Made by a program: the position numbers and the translations under genes | The notes under the pieces: model-generated | Database searches by the model: none | The model's input: the letters and a program-made list of their open reading frames with translations, nothing else | Told to the model about the DNA's origin: nothing | Part shown: piece after piece, positions 36,167 to 47,053 of the stretch | Layout of the letters: every line of letters starts with the position of its first letter | How positions within the stretch are numbered: the stretch's first letter is position 1 | Source: Massariosphaeria phaeospora | Lineage: Eukaryota; Ascomycota; Dothideomycetes; Pleosporales | Direction: 5' to 3' | NCBI GenBank assembly: GCA_011032825.1 | Contig: JAADJZ010000021.1 | Location: 434,001 to 498,000, forward strand | DNA: 64,000 bases

Positions 36167-38497
36167 ATGGTCGAATACCATTCATATCCACACGCCAACA
36201 TGTCTTCCGACTTCGACCTCTACCCTCCCCAGGAACAACATCTCGACTTCATGCCAACTAGCCAGCCCTTCATGCCTACCACATCGTACAACATCGACCC
36301 GGCCTTTAGTGCGCCTTATGAAGTTCTGCCGGTCCTTTCTGGAGCACTTCCCAGGCACCAAGACCTCCGCTTTCACTACGATGCCATTGCTCAGGGAGTA
36401 AAGCCTATCCAATATACACCGACTGGCTCACCAAACTCGAGCTCGCATTCTTTCCAGGACCAGCCACCAATCCTTTCTGCTTCCTCTGAGTCTGGTGCAT
36501 CGGTCTCATCATCCACCATGGCCTCGCCTTCCCTCAACCCACAGTATAACGAAACATGGGATCCGATGAGCAACGGCTTGGGCCTCACCCCGGGCTACGA
36601 GTATGGTACCATGTCTGTGGCCGACAAGGTGCCAGGTTGTGTTGGTGAGTTAGCTACAGTTTTTTCGAGAGTCGAGTCATCTCCTTCTGTCGTCTCTTCT
36701 GAACAACCCACCTTTTCTTCTTCTCGCCTAGATGGCACCGATGTATTCAGATCTCCTACCACTCCTGCATCAGCAATGTGGACAGGTGCGAGACGAAGTG
36801 CCACTTCAGACCGAAGAAACTCTCTCCTTTCAAATGAGGTCCGTCCACGAGACATCTCCAGTGTCACGGAACAGACACCACTTTCTTCATCTGTCGAGTC
36901 ATTCTCATATCTCCAAAGTCAATCCAGTCTTAATCCTTCTATGGACGCATCTTGTCGGTTCCCTGCAACTACCCTATTCGAGTCTAAATCTCAAATACTA
37001 ACAGCGTCGCAAATAGACCCGAACCTAATACAACCATTTGGCAACCCGATGCAATTCAACCCTCATTCTCCTTATCCAGAGATGCACCCGTCACCAACGC
37101 CCTACTTCCCTGTTATCGAACACCCACCGTCTCCAGCTCTCTCTCAAGGTTCTCACCATAGTCAACGTCCCGGATCGAAGCAATTCAAGCGAGGAAGCCA
37201 GAGTCCATACCTCCACACCCAGCAGTTCCAGCCATATCCTAGCTTCAACGGCCAAAGGCGGCGGTCTGACGCTTCGCTGCAATCGCAGCACTCGGCGACC
37301 AGCCGCAAGAGCGGTAGCAGCTACGAGCTGGACGATGAGACTCGGGAGAAGGGAATGTGCCCTTTGCCCGAATGCGGACGCGTGTTCAAAGATCTGAAGG
37401 CGCACATGCTGACGCACCAAAACGAGCGACCGGAGAAGTGTCCGATTGCGACATGTGAATACCATCTCAAAGGATTCGCACGCAAATACGACAAGAACCG
37501 GCACACCCTGACGCACTACAAAGGCACCATGGTGTGCGGTTTCTGCCCTGGATCTGGATCGGCTTCAGAGAAGTCGTTCAACCGTGCCGATGTCTTCAAG
37601 CGACATCTAACTTCAGTCCACGGTGTCGAACAGAACCCTCCGAATAGCCGCAAGAAGTCGCCAACCGGACGGAAGGCATTCACGGGCACGCAACAGACCT
37701 CGGCTGGTACTTGCTCGACCTGCTCGGTTACATTCTGCAATGCGCAAGAGTTTTACGAGCATTTGGACGACTGTGTTCTCCGTGTTGTGCAACAAGCCGA
37801 ACCTAGCGAGGCTATCAACCAAAGGCTTCTTACCTCTGTCGCCGAAGACAAGGACGTTACCGAGACGCTTGATCGCAACGGTCTCTCCAACAGTGTCGAG
37901 TATAGTGTTCCAAGCTTCGACAATGATGAAGAGGATGAGGAGGACGAGGAGGAGATCGACGTCGAGGACCACAACGACGACACATATGGAGTGCGCCGCT
38001 CCCGCTCCGGCAAAGGGTCTATCAAGGCCACCAAGACCCATTGACAATCAACACATCCCCGGGGTGTCGGATCGCACGCCGGGGGTGGCAACCTCTCTAA
38101 AGTTACGAAGACCTCTGGTGGGCGGGGTCCTCGGGCCGGGCTGACCTTTTCGAAGGGCGGCGTGGCAATCACGGGCTCGGGCCGCAAGAAACGGAAAAAT
38201 TATCCGGTGGCTTGGGGGTGCCCGACCGACAAAATGAAGATGAAGAAGCGGGTCCTGACGGTCTATGACGGTCAACGCCGTTTACTGAAAGACGACATGA
38301 TGCTCAACCAAGAGTTCGAGGTCCGCATGAAGTTGCCTGACGGCAAGTCGTACGTTACGGACTTGGACATCCAGACGCTAAAGCGGGCTGACGCCTTTCA
38401 TGGCACTACGCCTGAGGAGAGAGGCCCTTGGGTGCCAGACAACGTTATCGACAACTCGGTACCCAATGTTACCGATATAGAGCAGTACATGATTTGA
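36167..38497 (+). CDS. C2H2 zinc-finger transcription factor with an in-frame TGA and a 150-codon extension
   Basis: DNA-binding regulator. Exon 1 is 36167-36644 and exon 2 starts at 36732 after an 87-bp intron (GTGAGT...GCCTAG) that is stop-free and a multiple of three. The spliced protein has 596 residues to a TGA at 38042-38044. The same frame then continues for 150 codons to TGA 38495-38497. Fingers: residues 369-456 contain CPLPECG...HMLTH, CPIATCEYH...HTLTH and CGFC...HLTSVH; a CSTC...HLDDC finger follows near 486-507. The first 360 residues are Ser/Pro/Gln-rich, activation-like. Before the TGA is an acidic run. The extension contains GRKKRKNYPVAWGCP, KMKMKKRVL and PDGKSYVTDLDIQTLKRADA, which look like folded, conserved sequence. 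I give the span including the extension. The short form ends at 38044. Confidence 0.85.
36645..36731 (+). other. Probable 87-bp intron, stop-free and in frame
   Basis: Donor GTGAGT and acceptor CGCCTAG are good, but the segment has no stop and equals 29 codons. Retention would therefore add 29 residues without breaking the frame. Confidence 0.7.
38042..38050 (+). promoter_or_regulatory. Candidate stop-codon readthrough signal (TGA CAA TCA)
   Basis: The stop is followed by CAATCA, which fits the CARYYA consensus known for leaky stops in tobamovirus RNA and shown to act in yeast. A short hairpin can form at 38053-38067, eight bases after the stop. Confidence 0.5.
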
Positions 38498-40716
38498 GCT
38501 TCTGATACCCCCAAAAAGTTAATCGAGTTTCGGGATGCTCATGCTGCCCAAACCAACCCAACCGCCCACTGAAACGCGACCAAGAGATCTTGTTGTACTT
38601 TTATCTCATCTTCATCTTCATCAACTTTCTGTTTCTTCTTTGCGATGGCAGCGTCACGACGTTCGCTTTTGTTATTCACGTTCTTCGAAATTTCGACCTT
38701 TTACTTGTGTGGATTTGGCGGTCTAAGCGGGCTTTGTTTGGGATCTCTTCTCTAAATCGATACCACTGTTCTGTTGTTTGGGCGGGAGGAATTGATGCGA
38801 CTAGGTTGGTTGATTGGCGTTGTGTTCCGCTTTTTGTCACGATCAGCGATGCGAGGCTTTATGAGGGGACCTTTTTTCGAATGGTTAACGAATGTGTATC
38901 ATGGATGACTTGGTATGGACCGCGCTGCGCGCGAAGGTAGTTTTTAAATCTATTGCTGATCGATCTATCATGACGTTGTATACTGTTGGTGAATCGTTAG
39001 TGATGTGATGTGATGGGCGACGGGACGCGAGTACATGATGGAAGGGTGGAAATGTGAACAGAGATGACGGACCTTGCCTTGGGTGAGGGTACCTCATCGA
39101 TCAGTCCTATGCAGGTGACCCAAATGCATGTCCGCCACCCGTACCTGTCAAGATATGGAAGAAATGCGTGCCTGAAAGCCGAAAGGGATTTGGAAAGAAG
39201 CGGCCGAGCATCACAGCTTGTAGGAAGGGACGACAGACTTTCTATACCTCCTCGAAAATCCAGCCACCCACCACCAAGGCCGCCTTCCACGGAGCCCATG
39301 TTCCCCAATCCATCCTCATCTCCGGGTGCTCGCAAAACTAAGGGCTTGGGCAGGTCAGCCACACTTGTGCTCCGCTCAGCTCAGCTCCGCTCGCCTCTCG
39401 CATGGCCGCGAGGGGACTGGACTGTGACGGCGCTAAGTAGGCGCGACGATGGTGTTTGGCTTTGCGGGAATAGGCAATAATGTCGTGGGTGTATGAGGCG
39501 TTTGAGCTGAGAGGGAGGAAGGGAGAGAGGGAGAGAGTGGGTTCCGAGGATGTGGGTACGGGTGGCGTGGTTGGCTGTGTGAGATGTGGGATGATGTGCT
39601 AGTGGGAGGCAAGTGTGGGCGTGAGGAGGCGTAAGGTAGTGGCAAAGTAAGTACGTAGGAGCCGGAACGAGACGAGACGGAACGGAATGGAATGATGCAT
39701 CGGACGGGTGGGAACGGTGAGGCTGATTTTTGCCTTGAGGGTTGCGGCGTACGCTTGGCGAGGTGGAAAGGCGTAGTGCTGTTTCTGGAGACTTGAGGCG
39801 GGGTTTGGAGGTTTGGGGTGTTGTTGAGGCGTAGAGGTTGTTCGATTGGGGTCGGGGCTGCGGTGAGGGTTGGTGGGAGGAGGCAGAGGTGAAGTCTGTC
39901 GAGACCGGTGGGAGTGGCGAGAGTGGGTATATCCAGATGGAGGAATCTGGATGCAGTTGAAGTTGTGGTAGTATTAGGTCGACTTGGAGCGGGAACAGCA
40001 CGTGTCAATAGTTTACACAGAATATGTTTTGTATACCCACGGATATGTGGTTGATTACTCTGGCTTTAGGACTAGTTGATTGTGAAGTAATGGTTTCAAA
40101 GGGTCAGCACTTTATAAACTCTGCTATTCCGTGATTTGTGATTATAATGCAGTAGATGGTCGGGAATGGATGTATTAGATATGTTATGTGGAATGCATGC
40201 TGTTCGTTTTTCTGTAATACCAGTTGAGTATGGTCGACCCGCGGAGCTGGTATAAGCTTGCCCAGTGAGAGCGCATCAGAAATGCTGGATCTGGTTAGTC
40301 TCGAAGCTGTAGTTGCTTGTAGTTTTGGCTGCGGTAAGACACTCGAGTCTCTAGATTTCTCGAGGCACGCCGTAGCGTAGCAGTATCAATGGCTGCGGCT
40401 TTGGTGTGCCGTCTGCGCCAGTCGGCACGTCACTGTGCCCCGGCGGTTAGACGTCCCGTACATGATCAATATCGGGGCACTCCCACCGCTGCGAACCCAG
40501 AACATGGCGCGAAGAGCGCGCAGAATGCAGCTGCAGTGCGATGATGGCATGGTGTCGTGTGGTGGTGGTGGTGGCATGGGAGCGGGCGCCGAGACGGCGG
40601 TGAGGGCGCTGGCCGCCGAGCCCAAGCCGCGTTTCTTATTAACGCTACCCCCCTTCGCCCATCACGCCTCTAATTCTGTCTATTCACCATTCCTGGCGTC
40701 CCCAGGGCTCCACACC
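38498..40716. other. Intergenic, 2.2 kb
   Basis: The first 400 bp are T-rich and look like 3' UTR. The segment 39380-40010 has two overlapping minus-strand open frames of Ser/Pro/Thr-rich low complexity, which I judge non-coding. No repeats or RNA genes seen. Confidence 0.55.
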
Positions 40717-43040
40717 ATGGAGAATGCTGGGCCCGCCGCTCCGGGCACCGTCACCGTCAACAACTACCAGCACGCCCAGGACAACATCTGGTCCAACGGC
40801 CCCGTGCAGCTCGCGCGCGGCCGCCAGGCGCGCGACCCCAACCAGAAGACCATCACGTACGATGTGTCGTCGCTGGACGAGTTCGAGACGTCGCTGCGCG
40901 AATACCTGCGCAACCCGCCCGACAACCCCGAGCACACCGACTGCCAGCTGTCCTTCTGGATAGGCGCGACCTTTGCCGTGTCGGTGCCGGCCGCGACGCA
41001 GCCCGGGCAGCAGCAGCAGCAGCAGCAGCACAGTCCGCAACAGTTGACGCCGCTCGCCCAGCAGCCCTCGCATCCCCACCACCTCGCCCACCAGCACCCG
41101 CATGCACCCGCTGGATACCAGCCGGCGAACGGCCTCCAGGCGCCCCAGTACGGCACGCACCCGGCGCAGACGTACCAGTCGGTCTCAGACCCCGCCATTG
41201 CCTTGACGCTGCCCGCGTACGCGTCGGCGTCGAACAGTGCCGGCCACAATGGCACCGTCGCCAGCCCCGCCAACGCCGCCAAAGACAAAAACATCACAAT
41301 CCGCATGAGCATTTCGGAGGCATTGCAGGGCACCCAGCAGCCCAGGGAGAAAATGCGGAAGCAGCGTGCAATTGCCAAGTGCTGCATTGACGCTATCCAG
41401 AAGATCGACGGATACCGCTACAGCTTCCACAACTGCTGGAACAGCAGGGAGGACGACAGCTTCCGCTTTTCCTACTACTGCAACGACTCGCTGCTGAACA
41501 AGGATCGGGCGGCGAACGGTAAAGGCTCTAAACTTGGTACGTCAAGGACTAGTACATACCGAGCATTCTCTAACTTCGTCCAGGAAAACGCGCAACCAAG
41601 CCCGTATACGATTGCAAAGGCGTCCTTTCAGTAAAGTTCTCTGCCAGTAAGGAGAGCTTGGATGTCTTCTACAAGCACAATCCCGTCCACAAAACATACG
41701 AAGAAAGAGCGCCACCACCGCGGAAGGACTCGAAACGACGGAAGTGGTTGGAGGTGAATGATCCCGATGCATTGAGCAGGATAGCCACTCGACCCAAACC
41801 GGCAATACCGTCAGAAGAACTGGAAGAGGTAGAGTCTCCGCCAAAACCGAAGAAGAAGCGGACGAAGAAGGACACCGATCACAAATCTACCGCCTCAAAT
41901 TCAATCGAGAGTGATCTGAGAGCCCAAAGCCTCCGCTCTCTCTTAGAACTCATCCAGACAGATCCTCCAGCGCCCGACCCTGCTCCGCCAGAACCGCCAC
42001 CACCGCCGTCGTTGCCACCACCACAGCAGCAGCATCAACTAACTTCAATTGTAGGTCACGGTGAAGCAAGACCATTTATCCCACAGCCTCCAAACCAATC
42101 CCAAGCTCAAGCTCAACAGCCAAGGCGACGCCCAAGGAATAGCTGTGATGTGTGCAAAACTAAGAAAACAAAGGTAAGTTGGGTAGATGTGTTTCGTCCA
42201 CTTTTACATGAAGAGATGTTGAGTCTGGCCTTGGCCGCGATCTTTTCATTGATGATTATACGATTTCAACAGATTCGCGCTAATACATGTGCACAGTGCG
42301 ACGGCGCTCGGCCTGTCTGTAATACTTGCACTACCAAGAACCGGCAATGTATTTATCTGGATGCTCAAGGAGAAGACCGGCGCCAGTCTCAACCAGTCCC
42401 GGCACAAGCTCCCATCGACGATGCTATTCAGCAATTGCAGACTGCAAGCGATGGACTCTCGGAGCTAGAGCGGATGAAGAAGGCGCTCGATGAGGCGAAA
42501 GCTCGAATATACGAACTGGAAGCAGAGAAGACTCGCTCTTCCGCCACTCCATCCCAGACACCCCAAGCTTCGCGCCCTCCATCTCAGCACCTAACTCAAT
42601 CGCAGCCACAGCCTCAACCACAACGACAGCAGAAACAGAAGCAAAAACAGCAGGTACAAATGCAACAACCACAGCAGCAGAAGCAGCAGCAAATGCAAAT
42701 GCAACCGCAGTTACACGCACAGCAGCTACAGACTCCGCAATACGGCGCATTTAACAACCAAACTGCCTTCGGAATGAACCGCTCCATGTCCTCACAGAGC
42801 ACTACCCACCCTGTGCAACCACAACCACAACCCCAATCGCAACCGCCTCCACAACCGAACCGTCAAATGCAAACCTCTAGTGCTGCTATGGCTGGTCTCC
42901 CTGCTGCCCCAGAGGCAAACAACCCGTATAGCCGCGAGTTCACATGGCCTGCCGCATACTTCAACTACCAAACACAGCAACAGCAACAGCAGCAGCAGGA
43001 TCCATGGGCGGCGGCACCAAGGAATTCAGTGTTCCGATGA
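40717..43040 (+). CDS. Transcription factor with a WRKY/GCM1-like finger and a Zn2Cys6 cluster
   Basis: Three exons: 40717-41536, 41584-42173 and 42297-43040, giving 717 residues. ATG 40717 has a good context (CACCATGG); the frame is open further upstream but unlike coding. Residues 222-310 resemble a FAR1/WRKY-GCM1 zinc finger: GYRYSFHNCWNS, FRFSYYCNDS (Cys255), VYDCKGVLSV (Cys284), then LDVFYKHNPVH (His305, His309). The first splice rebuilds this domain. Residues 461-488 form a canonical Zn2Cys6 cluster, with the intron between KTK and CDG. A coiled-coil-like segment (LSELERMKKALDEAKARIYE) and a Gln/Pro-rich tail follow. Poly-Gln at 98-104 comes from a CAG tract. Specific target genes are unknown. 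Confidence 0.88.
41008..41028 (+). repeat. CAG microsatellite encoding polyglutamine
   Basis: Seven pure CAG codons inside exon 1 of the preceding gene model; a pure tract of this sort can change length. Confidence 0.9.
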
Positions 43041-43562
43041 GTGTGGGATTGGCTAACCGTTATGTTAAATCAGGGTTATCTCACCCTGGAACCCTAAACC
43101 TACCATGGCATGGAAATACATGGCTTCGGAGTTTGGTGGTCTCGATTTGGCGGACGATTCATTTTATACCCCGTTCCCTTTAAGCAAGGCTTTGTCATTC
43201 TTGTCCAATCTTGGGGTGGTATCGTGTTAGCATGGGCTCGGCAAATTTGCATTACGGACGGATTGTCTGTCCAAGAATAGAGGGGTTCCCTAAGTGCTTG
43301 TGGCACAGAGCGCGTGGTGGGCGAAGGTAATATAGTATCAGGATCATTGGGATACTCGGACTCGGTTCAAGACTACGTCTTGCAACTATAATAAAGGGGT
43401 TCAAATTCCATACGGAATCGTTCGTCAATGATTCATTGCTCGCGGGACTCCGAATGCTAATCAGAAGGGGCGCCAATGACCACTCTACGCCGTGGAGATG
43501 AACGCCTATAAATGCCCGTACTTGCTCATGAAAGACTTTGAGTCCCGTTTCATGGACCGATA
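43041..43562. other. Convergent intergenic region
   Basis: 522 bp between two 3' ends; presumed 3' UTRs, nothing else recognised. Confidence 0.6.
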
Positions 43563-45138
43563 CTAAAACCCCATCTTGTGCCCTAAGCTCTTCATCGTCC
43601 CGGCAAACCCGTCATGACCCCCTGACGACATGTCCTTATGCTGACCTTTCTCCGGTCGGACCTCCATGCCTGCCGCCAACATACTCAGACGTGTTAAGCG
43701 CAGTCGCAGTGTGTGGTCGTACGTCTCCGCCATCGCTAAGGCGTCCGTGTGCACGTCGTAGCGCGGGTTGGTCGGGGGTGAGACGAGAAGCCGGTCAACG
43801 AGATCTATCCTTGCATTGAGAGTGCCGTTGTTGATCAAGCTTTCCAGCTCGTCCTCTATAGTGGCGTATTCGCCTGTGAGATGGAACTTGGTGGCCATCT
43901 CGTCCAGGGTGACACAGCTGAAGGGAATAAAGTACTGGACGATGCTCTCGGTCCGGACGCGGCCGTAGATGATTGCAAGAACCTTCGATAGGTAGACGTC
44001 CAGGAGATAGTCGGCTCGGTATTCCTCGAGGATTTCGAGACAGGCACTGTACTTTGAGTTGCAGAACAGGGTGATGGCGCGGCGGATGTGCGGCTCTAGT
44101 TCTAGGAAGTTGCGGAACTCGCTGCTGCCCAGGACGTTGTGGTGGAGCTCGCTGCGGTCCATGGTCGCGAGAGCACAAAGTCCACCGTACACGGCGATGT
44201 CATTGCCTGATAGAACTTCCCTCTGCCAAAAGATTCCTCCGGCTGGTTCTGTAGTTAGGTACAGTGAGGCTGTGCTGATGAATTGTGTCGCTGCGTCTCG
44301 GAGGTTGCCTACACACATATGAGCTAGGCCGCAGACTGCCGAGAGAATCGGGTCGAGCTTGGTCCGCTCCTCGAGCCTCAGTTGTGTAGCGTCCACTTTC
44401 GCCAGATGTGCCTGGACAGACATCCAGGCCTTCTGTGCAATGCTGACGTATACGAGACGGAGCGTCATATTGGCGAGGTGTTTGGCGGAGGTGCAATGCT
44501 CGCGCATGCGGTAATACGACTTGTGGGCCTCGGTATAGTCGCCGCACGCGAAGTAAAAGTGGCCCATGTCTTCGTTGCCCATCTGCACAGCCCAGTTAGC
44601 GGCAGTTCATACAGGTGAAATCGTGTATCCATTACGCACCCGTATGCTCTCTTTGATCAAGTTGTTCTTATACGACTTGAGCTCATGGTCTAGTCGGTCC
44701 AGCTCCTCCTTGACATCGCGTGTTTTCTTCTCCACCCAGGCCTCGTCTGGAAAAGCTGCTGGGTCGCTAGGCGATATTGTAGCTAGCTCTTTGACTAATG
44801 TTTGGTATAGCTCGACATTCTTGCCTCGCTTTGCCTCTGTAATAGCGCTTCGGTATGCCTCGACGGCAAGATATATCGAGCTGGAGCCGATGTAGTGGAG
44901 ACGGTCGAGGCGAGTGAAACCTGTTAGAGTTCAGAGTGCGCTCAATCAGAGTATGGGTGTCTTGTAGGTCGTACCCTCGTAATTGGAGATGTAGGAGTCG
45001 AGATCGAACTTGGGCGGATCTGATGATACAGGTCAGCACTATTGTCTGCACACGCGTAGTGTATGCACCTTTGACTATAAGGATTCCACCGAGTCTCTTC
45101 TTCTCGAAGAACTCGGATTGCTCTACGTTTGGAGCCAT
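43563..45138 (-). CDS. csn1: COP9 signalosome subunit 1 (CSN1)
   Basis: PCI-domain subunit of the COP9 signalosome, the complex that removes NEDD8 from cullins; in filamentous fungi it affects development and light response. Four exons: 45138-45069, 45019-44975, 44920-44640 and 44582-43563, giving 471 residues. The Rpn7-like helical repeats are seen at GHFYFACGDYTEAHKSYYRM and HLANMTLRLVYVSIAQKAW. NDIAVYGGLCALATMDRSEL and FLELEPHIRRAI are more like CSN1 than the proteasome subunit Rpn7, as is VQYFIPFSCVTLDEMATKF in the PCI domain. Exon 2 is only 45 bp (DPPKFDLDSYISNYE). The C-terminus ends SLGHKMGF. Functional partner of cullin ligases such as one using the DCAF6-like protein at 9-12 kb. Confidence 0.93.
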
Positions 45139-45450
45139 GGTTATGGTTGTTAGGTGTTGTATCGTTAGTTTAACGAGTGAGCTCAGGGCTGCCTGCTGGC
45201 TTAGCCACCCCACTATCGATAAGGCAGCGCTGACTAAGCCAACAATCATCCCGCTGTTGATCCACAGCGGTTTCACACCTTTACATCATTTCACTATCGC
45301 AAAAACTCAAGCAGTGAATCGGACTCCGTACATAATGCAAGATAAAATGTGGCTGTCAAAAGTCTTTGCACATGTACGCAAGGCTTCAATCTCAAAATGG
45401 CTATACAACTGACCTAGAATGCGCAGAGCTATCTTCAGAGACGCTATCCT
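45139..45450. other. Intergenic, csn1 promoter and 3' UTR of next gene
   Basis: 312 bp; no recognised element. Confidence 0.55.
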
Positions 45451-47038
45451 TTAAAGGCATCGAAACGCTTCGTCGGCCGATAGAATGGCCTGTCGGATAC
45501 CTATGGAGGCTCCAATATGACGTAGTTGCTCTATTGCCCAACACCGCTCGTTCCGATCGTTTAAAGTCTCCCGGGCAACGACCGAGAGTGGCCATATCAG
45601 ACCGGCCGCACCTAAAAAGTTCAGTCAGGCGACAGCCCTGTGGAATTGTCGCAAGATACTTACGAGGAGATGAGATGAGATGGGAAGTGGAGGTACAAAT
45701 CTCAGAGGAAATCTCTCGTATGAGATGTATAGACGGCTGCCCGTGGTCTTGCTCTGGCTCAGCACACTGTGTTCTTTCGTCCAGTCTCATTCGGCCGACA
45801 AGTACTCGCAGAGATCGCCAATTGACCCATGTTTGGGCGATCGAAGCGTTATAATAAGTGTGTCGCGTCCCGTTGAAACAAGCACTCACACAAGTATCGT
45901 CGCATTTCACCGTTGTATATTTCCAGCTTGGTGGCAGGCTTGTTTTCCACGCCTCTAGCTCACGATCCATTTCGATTAACGCCGTCCGAATGGTTAGAGG
46001 ATCAATACCTTCGCCACTTCTCATAGCTGCCCGAAGGTCAAGGTATTTGAAGTACATGTCTCCAATGGAGGCTCTTGGGATCCTGGGAACCGGTTCGCCC
46101 GTAGCTCTCCATTCGAAGTTAAAACATACCTCGCGCAGGTCCTGGGGTGGCGGTACGTCGTACTGCAGACAAGTGAAGAGCTAAAAATTGGCACGTTCAA
46201 CCCTTGTGTCAATCACGGATGGAGGTAACTCACGGTCTGAGAACGGATGTGCGCGAGCAGTTGCCCGCCACGTTTTTCGGTGTATTGTCCTTCACTCCTT
46301 AACCTAAGCAAGCTTCTAGCACCTGTTAAGTGGGCCTCCCAACAACCGGAACTTCTGAGGGTTTCGATTGTAATGAACTGTCTGCAAGTGAGTCAATGCA
46401 GGCTTTCCAATGTGGGGTAGCTCACCTCAAACAAACCCAGTATGATGACGGTTAGCAGTGTGGAATCCGTGAGTGATAGTCCTGAGTCACCCAAAGTGTG
46501 CCGTGTAGCTGACAGAGCTTTTCCGTAGAGCTCTTTCGACTTTGACGCAACAGCAGGTTCATAAAACTTGTTCGACATAGCCGCCATGCCAGCCGCTTCG
46601 ATGGCGTCCCGGAGAGCAGGATTGGGACAGCTATTGTAATACAGACCAACTAGCCAAGCATGGTAGGATTTGGAGAAAGGGGGCTCGTCGCATGTGAGAT
46701 TAGAAAAAAAGAATCCCGCCCCAACTTCGTTGATAGGTGGAGGAGATAGCTGTGTAGTTGTGAAGAGTGAAGGCTGATGACTTATTGCTACCTGCCAACC
46801 GAACCGGCTTTCAGCTTGAGAAGCACGAGCTAGTCGAATTACTCGTCCAGTCTCATTCCGGAATATAACGTCGGATAGATCCCGAAAACCAGGACATACG
46901 AACTTTGCTTTCTCGCATCTCAAGCAGGCCGGCTTTCGCTGATCACACTAGGTACTTGTGAGTTATTGGACAGCGAAATGACTGGTTTCAGCTTACCTTG
47001 ACCTTGCGCTGGCGACAGCGCTGGCAGCCTTTACTCAT
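45451..47038 (-). CDS. Zn2Cys6 fungal transcription factor
   Basis: Binuclear zinc cluster regulator. Five exons: 47038-46997, 46947-46426, 46377-46234, 46180-45664 and 45611-45451, giving 461 residues. The cluster is Cys5, 8, 15, 22, 25, 32 (MSKGCQRCRQRKVK, intron, CDQRKPACLRCEKAKFVCPG). The middle region has YHAWLVGLYYNSCPNPALRD and LLTVIILGLFE-FITIETLRS over the second intron. The C-terminus is rebuilt by the last splice as GLIWPLSVVARETLNDRNER then QLRHIGASIGIRQAILS, which is typical of the C-terminal domain of this family. The third exon uses the second AG of GCAGACAG. An in-frame ATG at 47053 could add five residues. Target pathway unknown. Longer open frames over this locus read through introns. 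Confidence 0.85.
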
Positions 47039-47053
47039 CGCTCCGTAGTACAT

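Noticed and set aside
37991..38110. Possible 120-bp intron (GTGCGC...GAAG) that would remove the internal TGA
   Set aside because: The length is a multiple of three, but the donor is weak, the acceptor is AAG, and it would delete the KGSIKATK segment. Not excluded; RNA data decide.
38590..38940. 116-residue hydrophobic frame downstream of the C2H2 gene
   Set aside because: T-rich sequence in the expected 3' UTR; the hydrophobic residues follow from composition.
39381..40008. Two overlapping minus-strand frames of 206 and 191 residues
   Set aside because: Both are Ser/Pro/Thr low-complexity in different phases of the same DNA, which points to skewed composition and not to genes.
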